Part shown: one piece after another, positions 1 through 9,442 of the stretch
Numbering within the stretch: position 1 is the first letter of the stretch
Layout of the letters: each line of letters begins with the position of its first letter
The notes under the pieces: model-generated
The model's input: only the letters and a program-made list of their open reading frames with translations
The model's database searches: none
Told to the model about the DNA's origin: nothing
Made by a program: the position numbers and the translations under genes
Origin: Aquibium microcysteis
Lineage (GTDB): Bacteria > Pseudomonadota > Alphaproteobacteria > Rhizobiales > Rhizobiaceae
Assembly (NCBI RefSeq): GCF_014495845.1
Contig: NZ_CP061080.1
Coordinates: 91,001 to 155,000 of the forward strand
Direction: 5' to 3'
Length of the DNA stretch: 64,000 bases

Positions 1-1539
1 ATCCCGGAGGATGATCCGCGCAACCCGGCGACCATCGCCGACAACGTCGGCGACAATGTCGGCGATTGCGCCGGCATGGCCGCCGACCTGTTCGAGACCT
101 ACGCCGTGACCGTGGTGGCCACCATGGTGCTCGGCGCGATCTTCTTCGGCGGTTCCGCCGTGCTCGGCAGCGTCATGATCTACCCGCTCGCGATCTGCGG
201 CGCCTGCATCCTGACCTCCATCATCGGCACCTTCTTCGTGAAGCTCGGTTCCAACGGCTCGATCATGGGCGCCCTCTACAAGGGTCTCATCGTCACCGGT
301 CTGCTGTCGATCGTCGGCCTCGGCGCGGCGACCTCGCTGACCATCGGCTGGGGCGACATCGGGGTGGGCGGCGGTGTCGCCATCACCGGCACCAACCTGT
401 TCATCTGCGGCCTCGTCGGCCTCGTGGTGACCGGGCTGATCGTCGTCATCACCGAGTACTACACGGGCACCAACAAGCGCCCCGTCAACTCCATCGCCCA
501 GGCGTCGGTGACCGGCCACGGCACCAACGTCATCCAGGGCCTGGCCGTCTCGCTCGAGTCGACCGCACTTCCGGCGATCGTCATCGTCGGCGGCATCATC
601 GTCACCTTCCAGCTCGCCGGCCTGTTCGGCACCGCGATCGCCGTGACCACCATGCTCGGCCTCGCCGGCATGATCGTGGCGCTCGACGCCTTCGGACCGG
701 TGACCGACAATGCCGGCGGCATCGCCGAGATGTCGGGCCTTCCCAAGGAAGTGCGCCAGTCGACCGACGCGCTCGACGCGGTCGGCAACACCACCAAGGC
801 CGTGACCAAGGGCTACGCCATCGGCTCGGCCGGCCTCGGCGCGCTCGTGCTGTTCGCGGCCTACTCCTACGACCTCGAGTACTTCATCGCCAACGCCGCC
901 ACCTACCCCTACTTCGCAGGCATGGAGAACGTGTCGTTCTCGCTCTCCAACCCCTACGTCGTGGCGGGCCTGATCTTCGGCGGCCTGATCCCCTACCTGT
1001 TCGGCGGCATCGCCATGACGGCCGTCGGCCGTGCGGCGGGCTCGATCGTCGAGGAGGTGCGGCGGCAGTTCAAGGCCGACGCCGGCATCATGGCCGGGAC
1101 GTCGAAGCCCGACTATGCCCGCGCGGTCGACATGCTGACCAAGGCGGCGATCAAGGAGATGATCATCCCCTCGCTGCTGCCGGTGCTGGCGCCGCTCGTC
1201 GTCTATTTCGGCGTGCTGCTGATCTCCGGCTCCAAGGCCTCGGCCTTCGCGGCGCTCGGCGCCTCGCTCCTCGGCGTCATCGTCAACGGCCTCTTCGTCG
1301 CCATTTCGATGACGTCCGGCGGCGGTGCCTGGGACAACGCCAAGAAGTCGTTCGAGGACGGGTTCGTCGACAAGGACGGCGTCAAGCACCTCAAGGGTTC
1401 CGATGCCCACAAGGCCTCGGTCACCGGCGACACCGTCGGCGATCCCTACAAGGACACTGCCGGCCCTGCCGTGAACCCGGCGATCAAGATCACCAACATC
1501 ATGGCGCTCCTGCTGCTGGCCGTGCTCGCCCACAGCTGA
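1..1539 (+). CDS. hppA: Membrane-bound proton-translocating pyrophosphatase (5' truncated by window edge)
   Basis: Inner-membrane H+-PPase that couples pyrophosphate hydrolysis to proton export. The reading frame is already open at base 1, so the N-terminal part lies outside the window; 512 codons remain. The first residues carry the family signature [19 protein letters not shown], whose Asp residues bind Mg-PPi, and many hydrophobic transmembrane segments follow. A second conserved block around bases 781-840 reads GNTTKA. In this family Lys at that position marks potassium-independent enzymes, and Ala marks potassium-dependent ones. The gene ends in AHS-stop and is followed 25 bases later by a strong terminator, so it is probably the last gene of its transcript. 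Family assignment is secure. Confidence 0.97.
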   Translation: MPEDDPRNPATIADNVGDNVGDCAGMAADLFETYAVTVVATMVLGAIFFGGSAVLGSVMIYPLAICGACILTSIIGTFFVKLGSNGSIMGALYKGLIVTGLLSIVGLGAATSLTIGWGDIGVGGGVAITGTNLFICGLVGLVVTGLIVVITEYYTGTNKRPVNSIAQASVTGHGTNVIQGLAVSLESTALPAIVIVGGIIVTFQLAGLFGTAIAVTTMLGLAGMIVALDAFGPVTDNAGGIAEMSGLPKEVRQSTDALDAVGNTTKAVTKGYAIGSAGLGALVLFAAYSYDLEYFIANAATYPYFAGMENVSFSLSNPYVVAGLIFGGLIPYLFGGIAMTAVGRAAGSIVEEVRRQFKADAGIMAGTSKPDYARAVDMLTKAAIKEMIIPSLLPVLAPLVVYFGVLLISGSKASAFAALGASLLGVIVNGLFVAISMTSGGGAWDNAKKSFEDGFVDKDGVKHLKGSDAHKASVTGDTVGDPYKDTAGPAVNPAIKITNIMALLLLAVLAHS

Positions 1540-1564
1540 CCGGCAGGCCGGACGGACGACGAAA

Positions 1565-1600
1565 AGACCCGCGGGAGCGATCCCGCGGGTCTCTTTTTTT
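1565..1600 (+). terminator. Rho-independent terminator of hppA
   Basis: A perfect 12-bp stem (1565-1576 with 1581-1592) closes a GCGA tetraloop and is followed by a run of seven T from 1594. It lies between hppA and the convergent bamE gene and points in the hppA direction. Confidence 0.93.
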
Positions 1601-1650
1601 CCGCACCGATGGGATGTCCGAAAGCCCGGCCCGAAGGGGCCGGGTGCGCG

Positions 1651-2175
1651 TCACATGCCGCTGCCGCCGAGGATGCGGCCCGCCTGCTGGGCAGCCGCGG
1701 CGCCGCCGCCGGCCACGCCCGACAGCAGCTGGCCGATGAAGCCCTGGTCCTTGCCGCCGGTCGGTGTCGTGCGCGAGACGAAGTCGAACACCTTGCCGTC
1801 CTGCAGGCCGTAATTGGCGATGTTCTCGACACGGCCGTCCTTGCCGAAATAGACCGCCATGATGCGCTGGTCGACGAGCTTCGGATTCATGAAGGCTGCC
1901 TGCCGCACGCGGGTCTGCGAGATGTAGTAGAACACTTCGGTGTCGAAGGTGGCCGTCGTCGACGGCGTGCCGAGGGCGAGCAGCACCTGCTCCCGGCTGG
2001 AGCCGACGGGAACGAGTTCGAGCGCCTGTTCGTCGGCGACGTAGCCCTGGGTGATCGTCTCGCGCGGGTTCAGCGCATCGGTGCTGCAGGCCGGCAGCGC
2101 GAGCACGGCAACCGCGAGACCCGGCAGAAAGATCATCCGGGACTTGAAATCGTGAAAGGGCACCGACATCTCCAT
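1651..2175 (-). CDS. bamE: Outer membrane protein assembly factor BamE/SmpA-OmlA lipoprotein
   Basis: Predicted lipoprotein subunit of the beta-barrel assembly machinery at the inner face of the outer membrane. A short basic stretch and a hydrophobic segment lead to a lipobox LPAC, so Cys30 would be the lipidated residue if translation starts at the ATG at 2175. The BamE fold follows: a GYV segment, then LVPVGSSREQVLLALGTP and the F-x-x-x-VFYYIS strand typical of SmpA/OmlA. The tail is Gly/Ala-rich. The start is uncertain. An ATG six bases downstream (2169) is almost as good, and the longer open frame to 2241 adds a charged stretch unlike a signal peptide. It is convergent with hppA and divergent from the CBP3 gene. 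Confidence 0.85.
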   Translation of the reverse strand: MEMSVPFHDFKSRMIFLPGLAVAVLALPACSTDALNPRETITQGYVADEQALELVPVGSSREQVLLALGTPSTTATFDTEVFYYISQTRVRQAAFMNPKLVDQRIMAVYFGKDGRVENIANYGLQDGKVFDFVSRTTPTGGKDQGFIGQLLSGVAGGGAAAAQQAGRILGGSGM

Positions 2176-2280
2176 GCAAATGCGGCCATCATCCTTGCGC
2201 GGGGCCGCGAACTCGGTAAACCAGCTTCTTCGCCGATGCAACCGGAAGCCCGGAACCGGCGCTCGTGGAGACCCCCCGGC

Positions 2281-2820
2281 ATGCTTTCACGCCTCTTCGG
2301 CCATTGGCGGACATCGAACCGGAACGTCCTCGACAGCCTCTACGAACGAATAGTGGCGGCGGCGCGGCAACCGGCGTTCTATTCGCAGTGGAACGTGCCC
2401 GACTCGCCGCTCGGCCGGTTCGAAATGCTGTCGCTGCACATGTTCCTGTTCCTCCACCGCTGCCGTCGCGACGAACCCGCGCTGCGCGAGATCGCCCAGC
2501 AGCTCACCGACGAGTTCTTCACCGACGTCGACCACTCGCTTCGCGAACTGGGGATCGGCGACACGGGCGTGCCCAAGCGCATGAAGAAGCTCGCGCGGAT
2601 GTTCTACGGCCGGGCGCAGGCCTATGGCGAAGCGGTCGACGCCGGCGACCACGCGGCGCTGGCCAGGGCGCTCGCCCGCAACGTCATGCCCGAAGCTGCG
2701 GATTGGGCTGAGGCACCGCTTCTGGCGGCCTATGTCATGGAGGCCCATTCGGGGCTCTCTGCCCAGCCGTCGGAGGAAATCGCGGCAGGACGGCTGGCAT
2801 TCCCGGCGCGCGCGGATTAA
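2281..2820 (+). CDS. Ubiquinol-cytochrome c chaperone (CBP3/UQCC1 family)
   Basis: 179-residue protein of the CBP3 family, which helps fold or insert cytochrome b during assembly of the bc1 complex. The core is visible in the stretch from the YERIVAAARQPAFYSQW motif through FEMLSLHMFLFLHR to the TDEFFTDVDHSLRELGIGD segment and KRMKKLARMFYGRAQAY, all hallmark blocks of the domain. The ATG at 2281 begins MLSRLFG, the usual start in alphaproteobacteria. A longer open frame upstream overlaps bamE on the other strand and is not credible. Thirteen bases separate it from the DUF177 gene, and this pairing is usual in Hyphomicrobiales. Confidence 0.9.
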   Translation: MLSRLFGHWRTSNRNVLDSLYERIVAAARQPAFYSQWNVPDSPLGRFEMLSLHMFLFLHRCRRDEPALREIAQQLTDEFFTDVDHSLRELGIGDTGVPKRMKKLARMFYGRAQAYGEAVDAGDHAALARALARNVMPEAADWAEAPLLAAYVMEAHSGLSAQPSEEIAAGRLAFPARAD

Positions 2821-2833
2821 CGGCCGGACGATC

Positions 2834-3394
2834 ATGACCAGCCCAAGCTACACCCAGAGCCCGATCTCCTTCAAGGCGAACGTCCTGCGGCTACCGCGCA
2901 AGGGAATGCCCGTGCTGATCGATGCCGATGAGGGCCAGCGCGCGGCACTCGCCGCCGAGCACGACCTGCTGTCGGTGGATCGCCTGCATGCCGACCTGCT
3001 CGTTGTCCCCTGGAAGCGCGACGGCGTGCGGGTGACGGGTCACGTGGAGGCGGAGATCCTGCAGGCCTGCGTGGTGACGCTCGAGCCGGTTCCGGCGTCC
3101 ATCCACGAGGCCATCGACGCCATCTACATTCCCGAAGGCTCTTCGCTCGCCAGGCGCGTCGCCGACCCGTCGGGCGAACTCCTCATCGATCCGGACGGCC
3201 CGGATGCGCCGGAGCTCTTCGTCGGCGATACGATCGACGTCGGCGCGACGGCCGAGGAATTCTTCGCCCTGGCGATCGACCCCTATCCGCGCACCCCCAG
3301 CGCCGCGGCAGCCCTCGGAACTGCCAACCGCGACGAACCGGGGGAGAAGGTTTCTCCCTTCGCGAAGCTCCGGTCCCTCAAGCCGGAAGGCTGA
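2834..3394 (+). CDS. DUF177 (YceD-like) protein
   Basis: 186-residue member of the DUF177/YceD family, whose better-studied members are linked to 23S rRNA accumulation. The conserved core appears as [20 protein letters not shown], followed by an acidic stretch and [13 protein letters not shown] near the C-terminus. In many bacteria DUF177 precedes rpmF; here rpmF is absent and plsX follows after 104 bases, which is common in this order. The ATG at 2834 follows the CBP3 gene by 13 bases, suggesting cotranscription. The exact biochemical function is unknown. Confidence 0.85.
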   Translation: MTSPSYTQSPISFKANVLRLPRKGMPVLIDADEGQRAALAAEHDLLSVDRLHADLLVVPWKRDGVRVTGHVEAEILQACVVTLEPVPASIHEAIDAIYIPEGSSLARRVADPSGELLIDPDGPDAPELFVGDTIDVGATAEEFFALAIDPYPRTPSAAAALGTANRDEPGEKVSPFAKLRSLKPEG

Positions 3395-3498
3395 ATGGGA
3401 TCGCAGGAACCGATTCCGGTTGTGCGCGCTTCGAAAAAGGATATTTTCGCCGGGCTTTGGCGAGGCGCCGCAGGCCGGCAACCAACGACGAGACGAGT

Positions 3499-4566
3499 GT
3501 GATCAGAATCTCCATCGATGCCATGGGCGGCGACCACGGTCCGGAGGTCGTTCTTCACGGCCTGGACAACGTCGCTCAGCGCCGGTCCGACGTCCGGTTT
3601 CTGATCTTCGGACGCGACGACGCCGTGTCGCCCGTGCTGCTCAAATATCCGCGCCTGGCCGCGATCTCGAGCTTCACGCATTGCGAGGTGTCGGTCCGCA
3701 TGGACGACAAGCCGAGCCAGGCGCTGCGCCACGGTCGCTGGAAGTCCTCGATGTGGAAAGCGATCGAGGCCGTGAAGGCGGGCGACGCCGACGTGTGCGT
3801 CTCGGCCGGCAACACCGGCGCGCTGATGGCCATGTCGAAATTCTGCCTGCGCACCATGGCCGCGATCGAGCGCCCCGCGATCGCCGCCATCTGGCCGACG
3901 GCCAGGAGCGAGAGCATCGTTCTCGACGTCGGCGCGACGATCGGCGCCGATGCGCACCAGCTGATCGACTTCGCCATCCTCGGCAGCGCCATGGCGCGCG
4001 CCCTGTTCCAGGTCGAACGGCCGACGGTCGGTCTGCTGAACGTCGGCGTCGAGGAGGTGAAGGGCCAGGAGGACGTGCGCGAGGCCGGTCGCCTGCTGCG
4101 CGAGGCCGAACTGGCCTCGATGCGCTACCACGGCTTCGTGGAGGGTGACGACATCGGCCGCGGCACGGTGGACGTGGTCGTCACGGAGGGTTTTGCCGGC
4201 AACATCGCCCTGAAGACCGCCGAGGGGACCGCCAAGCAAATCGGCGAATACCTGCGCTCGGCCATGTCCAGGACGCTGATGGCCAAGATCGGCTATCTCT
4301 TCGCCCGCAGCGCCTTCCAGCGCCTGCGCGAGAAGATGGACGTGCGCAAGATCAACGGCGGCGTGTTCCTCGGCCTCAACGGGATCGTCGTGAAGAGCCA
4401 TGGCGGGACCGACGACGAGGGCTTTGCAGCCGCCGTCGAACTCGGCTACGACATGGCCCGCAACAAACTGATCGACAAGATCCGCGCCGACATCGACGCC
4501 TTCCACGCCGCGATGCCCACAAGGCGCGCCGGTCAGCGACCCGATGGCGAGCCGACCGACTTATAG
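3499..4566 (+). CDS. plsX: Phosphate acyltransferase PlsX
   Basis: Converts acyl-ACP to acyl-phosphate, the donor for the first acylation of glycerol-3-phosphate in phospholipid synthesis. The GTG at 3499 is chosen because the family N-terminus ([12 protein letters not shown]) begins there; an upstream TTG would add a basic leader not seen in the family. Conserved blocks include [12 protein letters not shown] and [14 protein letters not shown]. Length (355 residues) is normal. It sits directly upstream of fabH, separated by nine bases, forming the standard plsX-fabH lipid-initiation pair. Confidence 0.96.
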   Translation: MIRISIDAMGGDHGPEVVLHGLDNVAQRRSDVRFLIFGRDDAVSPVLLKYPRLAAISSFTHCEVSVRMDDKPSQALRHGRWKSSMWKAIEAVKAGDADVCVSAGNTGALMAMSKFCLRTMAAIERPAIAAIWPTARSESIVLDVGATIGADAHQLIDFAILGSAMARALFQVERPTVGLLNVGVEEVKGQEDVREAGRLLREAELASMRYHGFVEGDDIGRGTVDVVVTEGFAGNIALKTAEGTAKQIGEYLRSAMSRTLMAKIGYLFARSAFQRLREKMDVRKINGGVFLGLNGIVVKSHGGTDDEGFAAAVELGYDMARNKLIDKIRADIDAFHAAMPTRRAGQRPDGEPTDL

Positions 4567-4575
4567 GGGCAGGAA

Positions 4576-5547
4576 ATGATTCGTTCTGTAGTCCGCGGCG
4601 TCGGCTCCGCCTTGCCACGGCGCATCATGCGCAATGCCGATTTCGAAGGCATGGTGGAGACCTCCGACGCCTGGATCGTGCAGCGGACGGGAATCACGCA
4701 GCGCCACATCGCCTCCGACGACGAGACGACGGCCTCGCTGGGCGAGGCGGCCGCGCGTGCTGCCCTGGACGCAGCCGGGCTCACCGCGCAGGACGTCGAC
4801 CTGATCGTTCTCGCGACATCGACGCCCAACCACACTTTTCCGGCGACCGCGGTCGAGATCCAGGAACGCCTCGGCATGCGCCACGGCTTCGCCTTCGATC
4901 TCCAGGCGGTGTGCAGCGGCTTCGTCTATGCGGTGACCACGGCCGACCTCTATATCCGCGGCGGTCTCGCCAGGCGCGTCCTCGTGATCGGAGCGGAAAC
5001 CTTTTCACGGCTGCTCGACTGGACCGACCGGTCGACCTGCGTGCTGTTCGGCGACGGCGCCGGCGCGCTCGTCCTGGAAGCGGCCGAAGGGGAGGGCGGC
5101 CTGGCGGACCGCGGCGTCCTCGCCGCCAGCCTGCGCTCGGACGGCACCCACAAGCAGAAGCTCTACGTCGATGGCGGCGTCTCGACCACCCGGACGGTCG
5201 GGCACCTGCGCATGGAAGGCCGCGAGGTGTTCAAGCACGCCGTCGGAATGATCACCGACGTCATCGAGGCGACGTTCGAGGCGGGCGGGATCACAGCCGA
5301 CGATCTCGACTGGTTCGTCCCTCACCAGGCCAACAAGCGCATCATCGACGCCTCCGCCAAGAAGCTCGGGATCGCCGAGGAGAAGGTGGTGGTGACGGTC
5401 AACCTTCACGGCAATACGTCGGCAGCATCGGTTCCGCTCGCCCTTTCGGTGGCGGTTGCGGACGGCCGCATCAAACGCGGCGATCTCGTTCTGCTGGAAG
5501 CGATGGGCGGCGGATTCACCTGGGGAGCGGTCCTGATCCGCTGGTAG
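4576..5547 (+). CDS. fabH: 3-oxoacyl-ACP synthase III (beta-ketoacyl-ACP synthase III)
   Basis: Starts fatty-acid synthesis by condensing acetyl-CoA with malonyl-ACP. The Cys-His-Asn catalytic triad is visible: Cys113 in QAVCSGF, His250 in VPHQANKRI and Asn280 in LHGNTSAAS. Length of 323 residues and the C-terminal [13 protein letters not shown] match the family. A GGGGCAGGAA ribosome-binding stretch precedes the ATG. It is tightly coupled to plsX upstream and followed by ihfA after a short AT-richer promoter region. Confidence 0.97.
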   Translation: MIRSVVRGVGSALPRRIMRNADFEGMVETSDAWIVQRTGITQRHIASDDETTASLGEAAARAALDAAGLTAQDVDLIVLATSTPNHTFPATAVEIQERLGMRHGFAFDLQAVCSGFVYAVTTADLYIRGGLARRVLVIGAETFSRLLDWTDRSTCVLFGDGAGALVLEAAEGEGGLADRGVLAASLRSDGTHKQKLYVDGGVSTTRTVGHLRMEGREVFKHAVGMITDVIEATFEAGGITADDLDWFVPHQANKRIIDASAKKLGIAEEKVVVTVNLHGNTSAASVPLALSVAVADGRIKRGDLVLLEAMGGGFTWGAVLIRW

Positions 5548-5577
5548 ATCGCGACTGAACCCCAGACTAGGGTCTTC

Positions 5578-5606
5578 TTGACCTTCGGGGTTCGATTTCC
5601 TAACCT
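5578..5606 (+). promoter_or_regulatory. Candidate sigma-70 promoter for ihfA
   Basis: TTGACC (5578-5583), a 17-base spacer and TAACCT (5601-5606), in the AT-richer gap between fabH and ihfA. The -35 is good and the -10 fair. It gives ihfA and the MerR gene their own promoter in addition to any read-through from plsX-fabH. Confidence 0.5.
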
Positions 5607-5650
5607 ATGCACATAGAATAATTACAACTTTTTGATGAATGGACGGATCG

Positions 5651-5968
5651 ATGGGGGGAAAGACTCTGACGCGCGCCGATCTTGCCGAGTCCGTCTATCG
5701 GAAAGTCGGCCTGTCGCGCACCGAATCCGCTCAACTGGTCGAGATGGTGCTCGACGAAATCTGCACGGCGATCGTCGCCGGCGAGACGGTGAAACTCTCC
5801 TCCTTCGCGACGTTCCATGTTCGCGAGAAGAACGAGCGGATCGGTCGCAATCCCAAGACCGGCCAGGAAGTGCCCATCCTTCCGCGCAAGGTGATGACGT
5901 TCAAGGCATCCAACGTCCTGAAGAACCGCATCCTGGAAGCCCACCGGAAGGCGAAGGCCAAGGGCTGA
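5651..5968 (+). CDS. ihfA: Integration host factor alpha subunit
   Basis: DNA-bending nucleoid protein that pairs with IHF-beta. 105 residues beginning [20 protein letters not shown]; the DNA-wrapping arm contains [12 protein letters not shown] with the intercalating Pro. The start at 5651 is preferred because this is the N-terminus shared by rhizobial IHF-alpha; an in-frame ATG at 5639 would add four residues and has no ribosome-binding site. A MerR-type gene follows 113 bases downstream, the usual order in alphaproteobacteria. Confidence 0.95.
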   Translation: MGGKTLTRADLAESVYRKVGLSRTESAQLVEMVLDEICTAIVAGETVKLSSFATFHVREKNERIGRNPKTGQEVPILPRKVMTFKASNVLKNRILEAHRKAKAKG

Positions 5969-6081
5969 TCGCCATCGGCGGGCGGCGCGGCTCTGCCGGC
6001 GCGGCCATTGGCTGCGCCCTTGAACGGCGGAGCGCAACCGGTTGAGATGGGGGGCGATGATTCGCCGAGAGAGCCCGAGAT

Positions 6082-6633
6082 ATGGAAAAGAGCCCGGATG
6101 CATTCCGCACCATCAGCGAGGTGGCTGAGGATCTCGATCTGCCGCAGCACGTGCTCCGCTTCTGGGAGACTCGCTTCACGCAGATCAAGCCCCTGAAGCG
6201 GGGAGGCGGGCGCCGCTACTATCGCCCGCAGGACGTCGACCTGATCAAGGGCATTAAGAGCATGCTCTACGACCAGGGCTACACGATCAAGGGCGTCCAG
6301 AAGCTTCTTCGCGACAACGGCAACCAGTTCGTCGCCGCGATCGGCGCGGGCGATCTCGCCGCAGCCGAGGTCATTGCCCAGCGCAAGCAGCAGGCCGCTC
6401 CGGCACCGGTGGCGGCGCCGGCCGCTCCGCAGGCGCGTGGCCAGGACGATGAAATGCTGGTCGGTGAACCGAAGGTTCGCCCCAACAGGCGCTTTTTCGG
6501 CCTCGGCAAGGCGGAGGATGACGGCGCCGTGCCGTCCGACGGGTCGAAGCTCACCCGCGACAACCGGGCTCTCCTGCAGGAGGCCCTGTTCGACCTGCTC
6601 GAGTGCAAGCGGCTGCTCGACCAGGTCCGATAG
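6082..6633 (+). CDS. MerR family transcriptional regulator (HTH, ihfA-linked type)
   Basis: 183-residue regulator. The N-terminal winged helix covers about residues 8-80: [20 protein letters not shown], then WETRF and [15 protein letters not shown]. The middle is Ala/Pro/Gln-rich and low in complexity (about residues 105-125), and the C-terminus is a short helix ending [12 protein letters not shown]. No metal-binding cysteines follow the MerR domain, so it does not look like a metal sensor. It lies downstream of ihfA in many alphaproteobacteria; its targets are unknown. Confidence 0.88.
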   Translation: MEKSPDAFRTISEVAEDLDLPQHVLRFWETRFTQIKPLKRGGGRRYYRPQDVDLIKGIKSMLYDQGYTIKGVQKLLRDNGNQFVAAIGAGDLAAAEVIAQRKQQAAPAPVAAPAAPQARGQDDEMLVGEPKVRPNRRFFGLGKAEDDGAVPSDGSKLTRDNRALLQEALFDLLECKRLLDQVR

Positions 6634-6664
6634 CCCGCGGGCAGGGCGGGCGCACGATCGGCGG

Positions 6665-7042
6665 TCAGTCGTCGTTCGCGGCCGTCAGATGTTCGGGGCG
6701 GATGCCTTCCTCTGCGCGGACGTGGTCGAGAACGCGCGCCATCACGAGGCGGCGCGATTTCACCAGCGGCGCCATGGCGGCGCGCACCCTTTCGAGCCGG
6801 GGGTTCTGTCCGTGCTGCTCCACCGCGAGGGGGCTGGCGTAGATCTCGCTCACCATCAAGCGGTTGGGGATCGGCTCGCCTTGGCGGTCGACCGGTTCCA
6901 GCACCTCGAAGCGAAGGCAGCCCTGCTCTTCGGCGAGCGTACGGCGCGCATGGTCGAGAACCAGCGCGCGGAAGGCGTCGATACGCCCCTCTTCGATTTC
7001 GTATTCGACGATGATGGCCTGCTCGTCCACGAACCCCTCCAT
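6665..7042 (-). CDS. Putative antibiotic-biosynthesis-monooxygenase (ABM/YgiN-like) domain protein
   Basis: Small single-domain protein of about 125 residues with the ABM ferredoxin-like fold pattern: a strand QAIIVEYEIEEG, a helix AFRALVLDHARRTLAEEQGCLRFEVLEP, then NRLMVSEIYASPLAVEQH. Proteins of this fold include quinol monooxygenases and small dimeric heme or polyketide-acting enzymes, so the substrate cannot be named. The ATG at 7042 is used; a GTG at 7081 would add 13 Arg-rich residues and is less likely. It is convergent with the MerR gene. Confidence 0.65.
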   Translation of the reverse strand: MEGFVDEQAIIVEYEIEEGRIDAFRALVLDHARRTLAEEQGCLRFEVLEPVDRQGEPIPNRLMVSEIYASPLAVEQHGQNPRLERVRAAMAPLVKSRRLVMARVLDHVRAEEGIRPEHLTAANDD

Positions 7043-7147
7043 GACGCGTCGGATCCGGGCCGATCGTAGCCTGCGGATCACGCGGACGCCAACGCGGGGA
7101 TGTGTCCGGGGTTCCCGTCCACGAACGTCCGGACGAGATCGCGAGGT

Positions 7148-9373
7148 CTACTTCTCCCGCGCGGTGTAGGTCCCGTCCCAGCCGGCAGGCGGCGGATCGG
7201 CCCGCAGCACGGCCAGACGACCGCGCATGATCTTGTAGAGCTTCGCGAGTTCGACCGGCGCGTCGGCATCGAAATCGTCGAGCGTCTGTTCGGCCGCGTC
7301 GAAATCGAGTGAACGATACTGCGCGAGGAAACGGTCGTGGCGCGCCTTCAGCGCACGGAACGCCTGGCTCTCCTTCACGTCGCGCTGGCCAAGCAGGGTG
7401 TAGACCGGCGTCGGCTCGGCACGGCCGACCAGTTTCACCCGGTCCACCTCCAGCATGGCGAAATCGTCCATGCCCTCGGCCGTGCTGCCCGAAATCAGGT
7501 TCGACAGTCCGTACTGCTTGGTCATGCCCTCGATGCGCGCGGCGACGTTCACCGGGTCGCCGATCGCCGAATAGTCGAAACGCTGGCGCGAGCCGAGATT
7601 GCCCACGCAGCAGATGCCCGTATTGAGGCCGACGCCGACGGCGATGTCCGTTCCGAATTGGCGGTTGAAGCCGACGAGCGCCGCCTGCATGGCGAGCACG
7701 CTTTCGCAGGCCCTGCGCCGGTGGTCGGCGACGTCGAGGGGCGCGTTCCAGAATGCCATGATGCCGTCGCCCATGTATTTGTCGATGGTCGCGCCGCGCT
7801 CCATCAGCACGTCCGTCATGGGAGTGAGGTAGTTGTTGAGGAACTCGGTGAGCTCGTTGGCGCCGAGCTTTTCGGAGAGCGTGGTGAAGCCGCGGATATC
7901 GGCAAACAGCAGCGTCAGTTCCTTGTTCTCGCCGCCGAGCACCAGGCTCTGCGGATTGTCCATCAGCTTCTCGACCATCGACGGCGCGAGATAGTGGCTG
8001 AAGGCCGAGCGGATGTAGCGGCGCTCGCTTTCGCTGACCAGCAGGCGCACGCCCGACGCGATGCCGTAGGCGAGCAGGCTGCTCTGCGCCGGCAGGATGG
8101 GCGAGAGCAGCATGTTGTACCAGGCGAAGGCGAGCCAGCCGGTGACCACCGCGATGGCGATGGCGGCCGCCGCCACCAGCGCATTGGCGAGCGCCGGCAG
8201 CGCCGGCAGGAAGGCCAGCACCAGGATCGTCAGCACCACGGCCAGAGCCACCTCGGCACCGACGGCCCAGTCGGGCCGGCTCAGAAAGGTGCCGCCGAGG
8301 ATCTGGTCGATGATCTCGGCATGGACCAGCACGCCCGGCACGCCCGAGGCGAGGGGGGTGGAGACGAGGTCGCGCAGGCCGATGGCCGACGTGCCGATCA
8401 GCACGATGTGGCCGGCGATCACGTCAGCGAGCGCCGGATCGACCGTGTCGCGCGCGAGTTCGGCCGCAGGCACGACGTTGGCCACCTTCTGTCCGGAGAA
8501 ATAGACCCACATGGTCGCGTCGGGGCTCGTCGGCACCTCGTAGTGGCCGTTCTTCACCGCCACCATGCCCGGCAACCCGGTGTCGTGCTCGCCATGTGCC
8601 CCGGTGCTGCGGATCACGAAGCTGGAGGCGCCCTGCGCGATCCGCAGCGATTCCATGGACAGGGCCGGATAGAGCTTCTCCCCGTAACGGGCGATCAGCG
8701 GGATCTGCCGCACGACGCCGTCGCGGGCAGGGGGGAAGTTGATCAGGCCGATGCCGGGGGCGGCCGCGTCGAGGACGGCGAGGTTGCGCACGCTGCCCTC
8801 GTAGCCGGGCAGGTACTCGAGCGGGCTGAGGCCGCCGAAGCCGAAGCCGGCCTTGGGATCGGGCGGCGGCGTGCGCGTGGTCTCGGCCAGCGCCAGTCCG
8901 GCGATGACGGGCGAGCGTGCGAGCACGTCGGCCAGATAGGCATCGTTGTCGAGCACCGCGCCCTGCGGCGGCTCGGTCACCTGGAACCCCTGCCGCCGCA
9001 GGTCCTGCAGCGCCAGCACGGGCGAGGTGCGGTCCGGCTCGGCCAGCAGCATGTCGAGCCCGATCGACGCCGCGCCCATGTCGGTCATGGTGGCGATGAT
9101 GCGGGCGAGCACCGTGCGCGGCCAGGGCCATTGCCCGAGTTCGCCGATGCTGGCGTCGTCGATGTCGATGACGGTGACCGGGCTGCCGGCCGGCTGCCGG
9201 GGCTTGATGGCCTGGTAGCCGTCGAAGACCATGGCGTTCAGCCGGTCGACCGGGCTGAACGGCGAAAAGGCGGCGAGGATGACGAAGGCCGCCGACAGCA
9301 CGCCCGCCGCCCAGATGGACGTCCGGCGATAGCGCCGCAGGGTCGCGCCGAGATTCCTGGCGAGGCTGGTCAC
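7148..9373 (-). CDS. CHASE2-sensor adenylate cyclase (class III)
   Basis: 741-residue inner-membrane signalling protein. One N-terminal transmembrane helix (about 20-38) is followed by a periplasmic CHASE2 domain (about 50-360, with VIDIDDASIGELGQWPWPR and GHIVLIGTSAIGLRD), then a cluster of membrane helices (about 370-440) and a cytoplasmic class III cyclase domain (about 485-665). The two metal-binding aspartates are Asp492 (FADIRGF) and Asp536 (KYMGDG). Lys532 and Asp606 are the adenine-selecting pair, and Asn609/Arg613 the transition-state residues, so it should make cAMP. It starts at a GTG and is the last gene of a probable operon behind the FecR-domain protein, 69 bases upstream. The CHASE2 ligand is unknown. 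Confidence 0.93.
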   Translation of the reverse strand: MTSLARNLGATLRRYRRTSIWAAGVLSAAFVILAAFSPFSPVDRLNAMVFDGYQAIKPRQPAGSPVTVIDIDDASIGELGQWPWPRTVLARIIATMTDMGAASIGLDMLLAEPDRTSPVLALQDLRRQGFQVTEPPQGAVLDNDAYLADVLARSPVIAGLALAETTRTPPPDPKAGFGFGGLSPLEYLPGYEGSVRNLAVLDAAAPGIGLINFPPARDGVVRQIPLIARYGEKLYPALSMESLRIAQGASSFVIRSTGAHGEHDTGLPGMVAVKNGHYEVPTSPDATMWVYFSGQKVANVVPAAELARDTVDPALADVIAGHIVLIGTSAIGLRDLVSTPLASGVPGVLVHAEIIDQILGGTFLSRPDWAVGAEVALAVVLTILVLAFLPALPALANALVAAAAIAIAVVTGWLAFAWYNMLLSPILPAQSSLLAYGIASGVRLLVSESERRYIRSAFSHYLAPSMVEKLMDNPQSLVLGGENKELTLLFADIRGFTTLSEKLGANELTEFLNNYLTPMTDVLMERGATIDKYMGDGIMAFWNAPLDVADHRRRACESVLAMQAALVGFNRQFGTDIAVGVGLNTGICCVGNLGSRQRFDYSAIGDPVNVAARIEGMTKQYGLSNLISGSTAEGMDDFAMLEVDRVKLVGRAEPTPVYTLLGQRDVKESQAFRALKARHDRFLAQYRSLDFDAAEQTLDDFDADAPVELAKLYKIMRGRLAVLRADPPPAGWDGTYTAREK

Positions 9374-9442
9374 GTCACGGTTCCGACGCCGCCTCGCGGT
9401 ACCGATCGCCCGAATCCATGCCCTGACGGTTCATGGCAGGCG

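Noticed and set aside
1609..2280. Long upstream extension of the CBP3 chaperone frame
   Set aside because: It overlaps bamE on the opposite strand and the conserved chaperone sequence starts at 2281.
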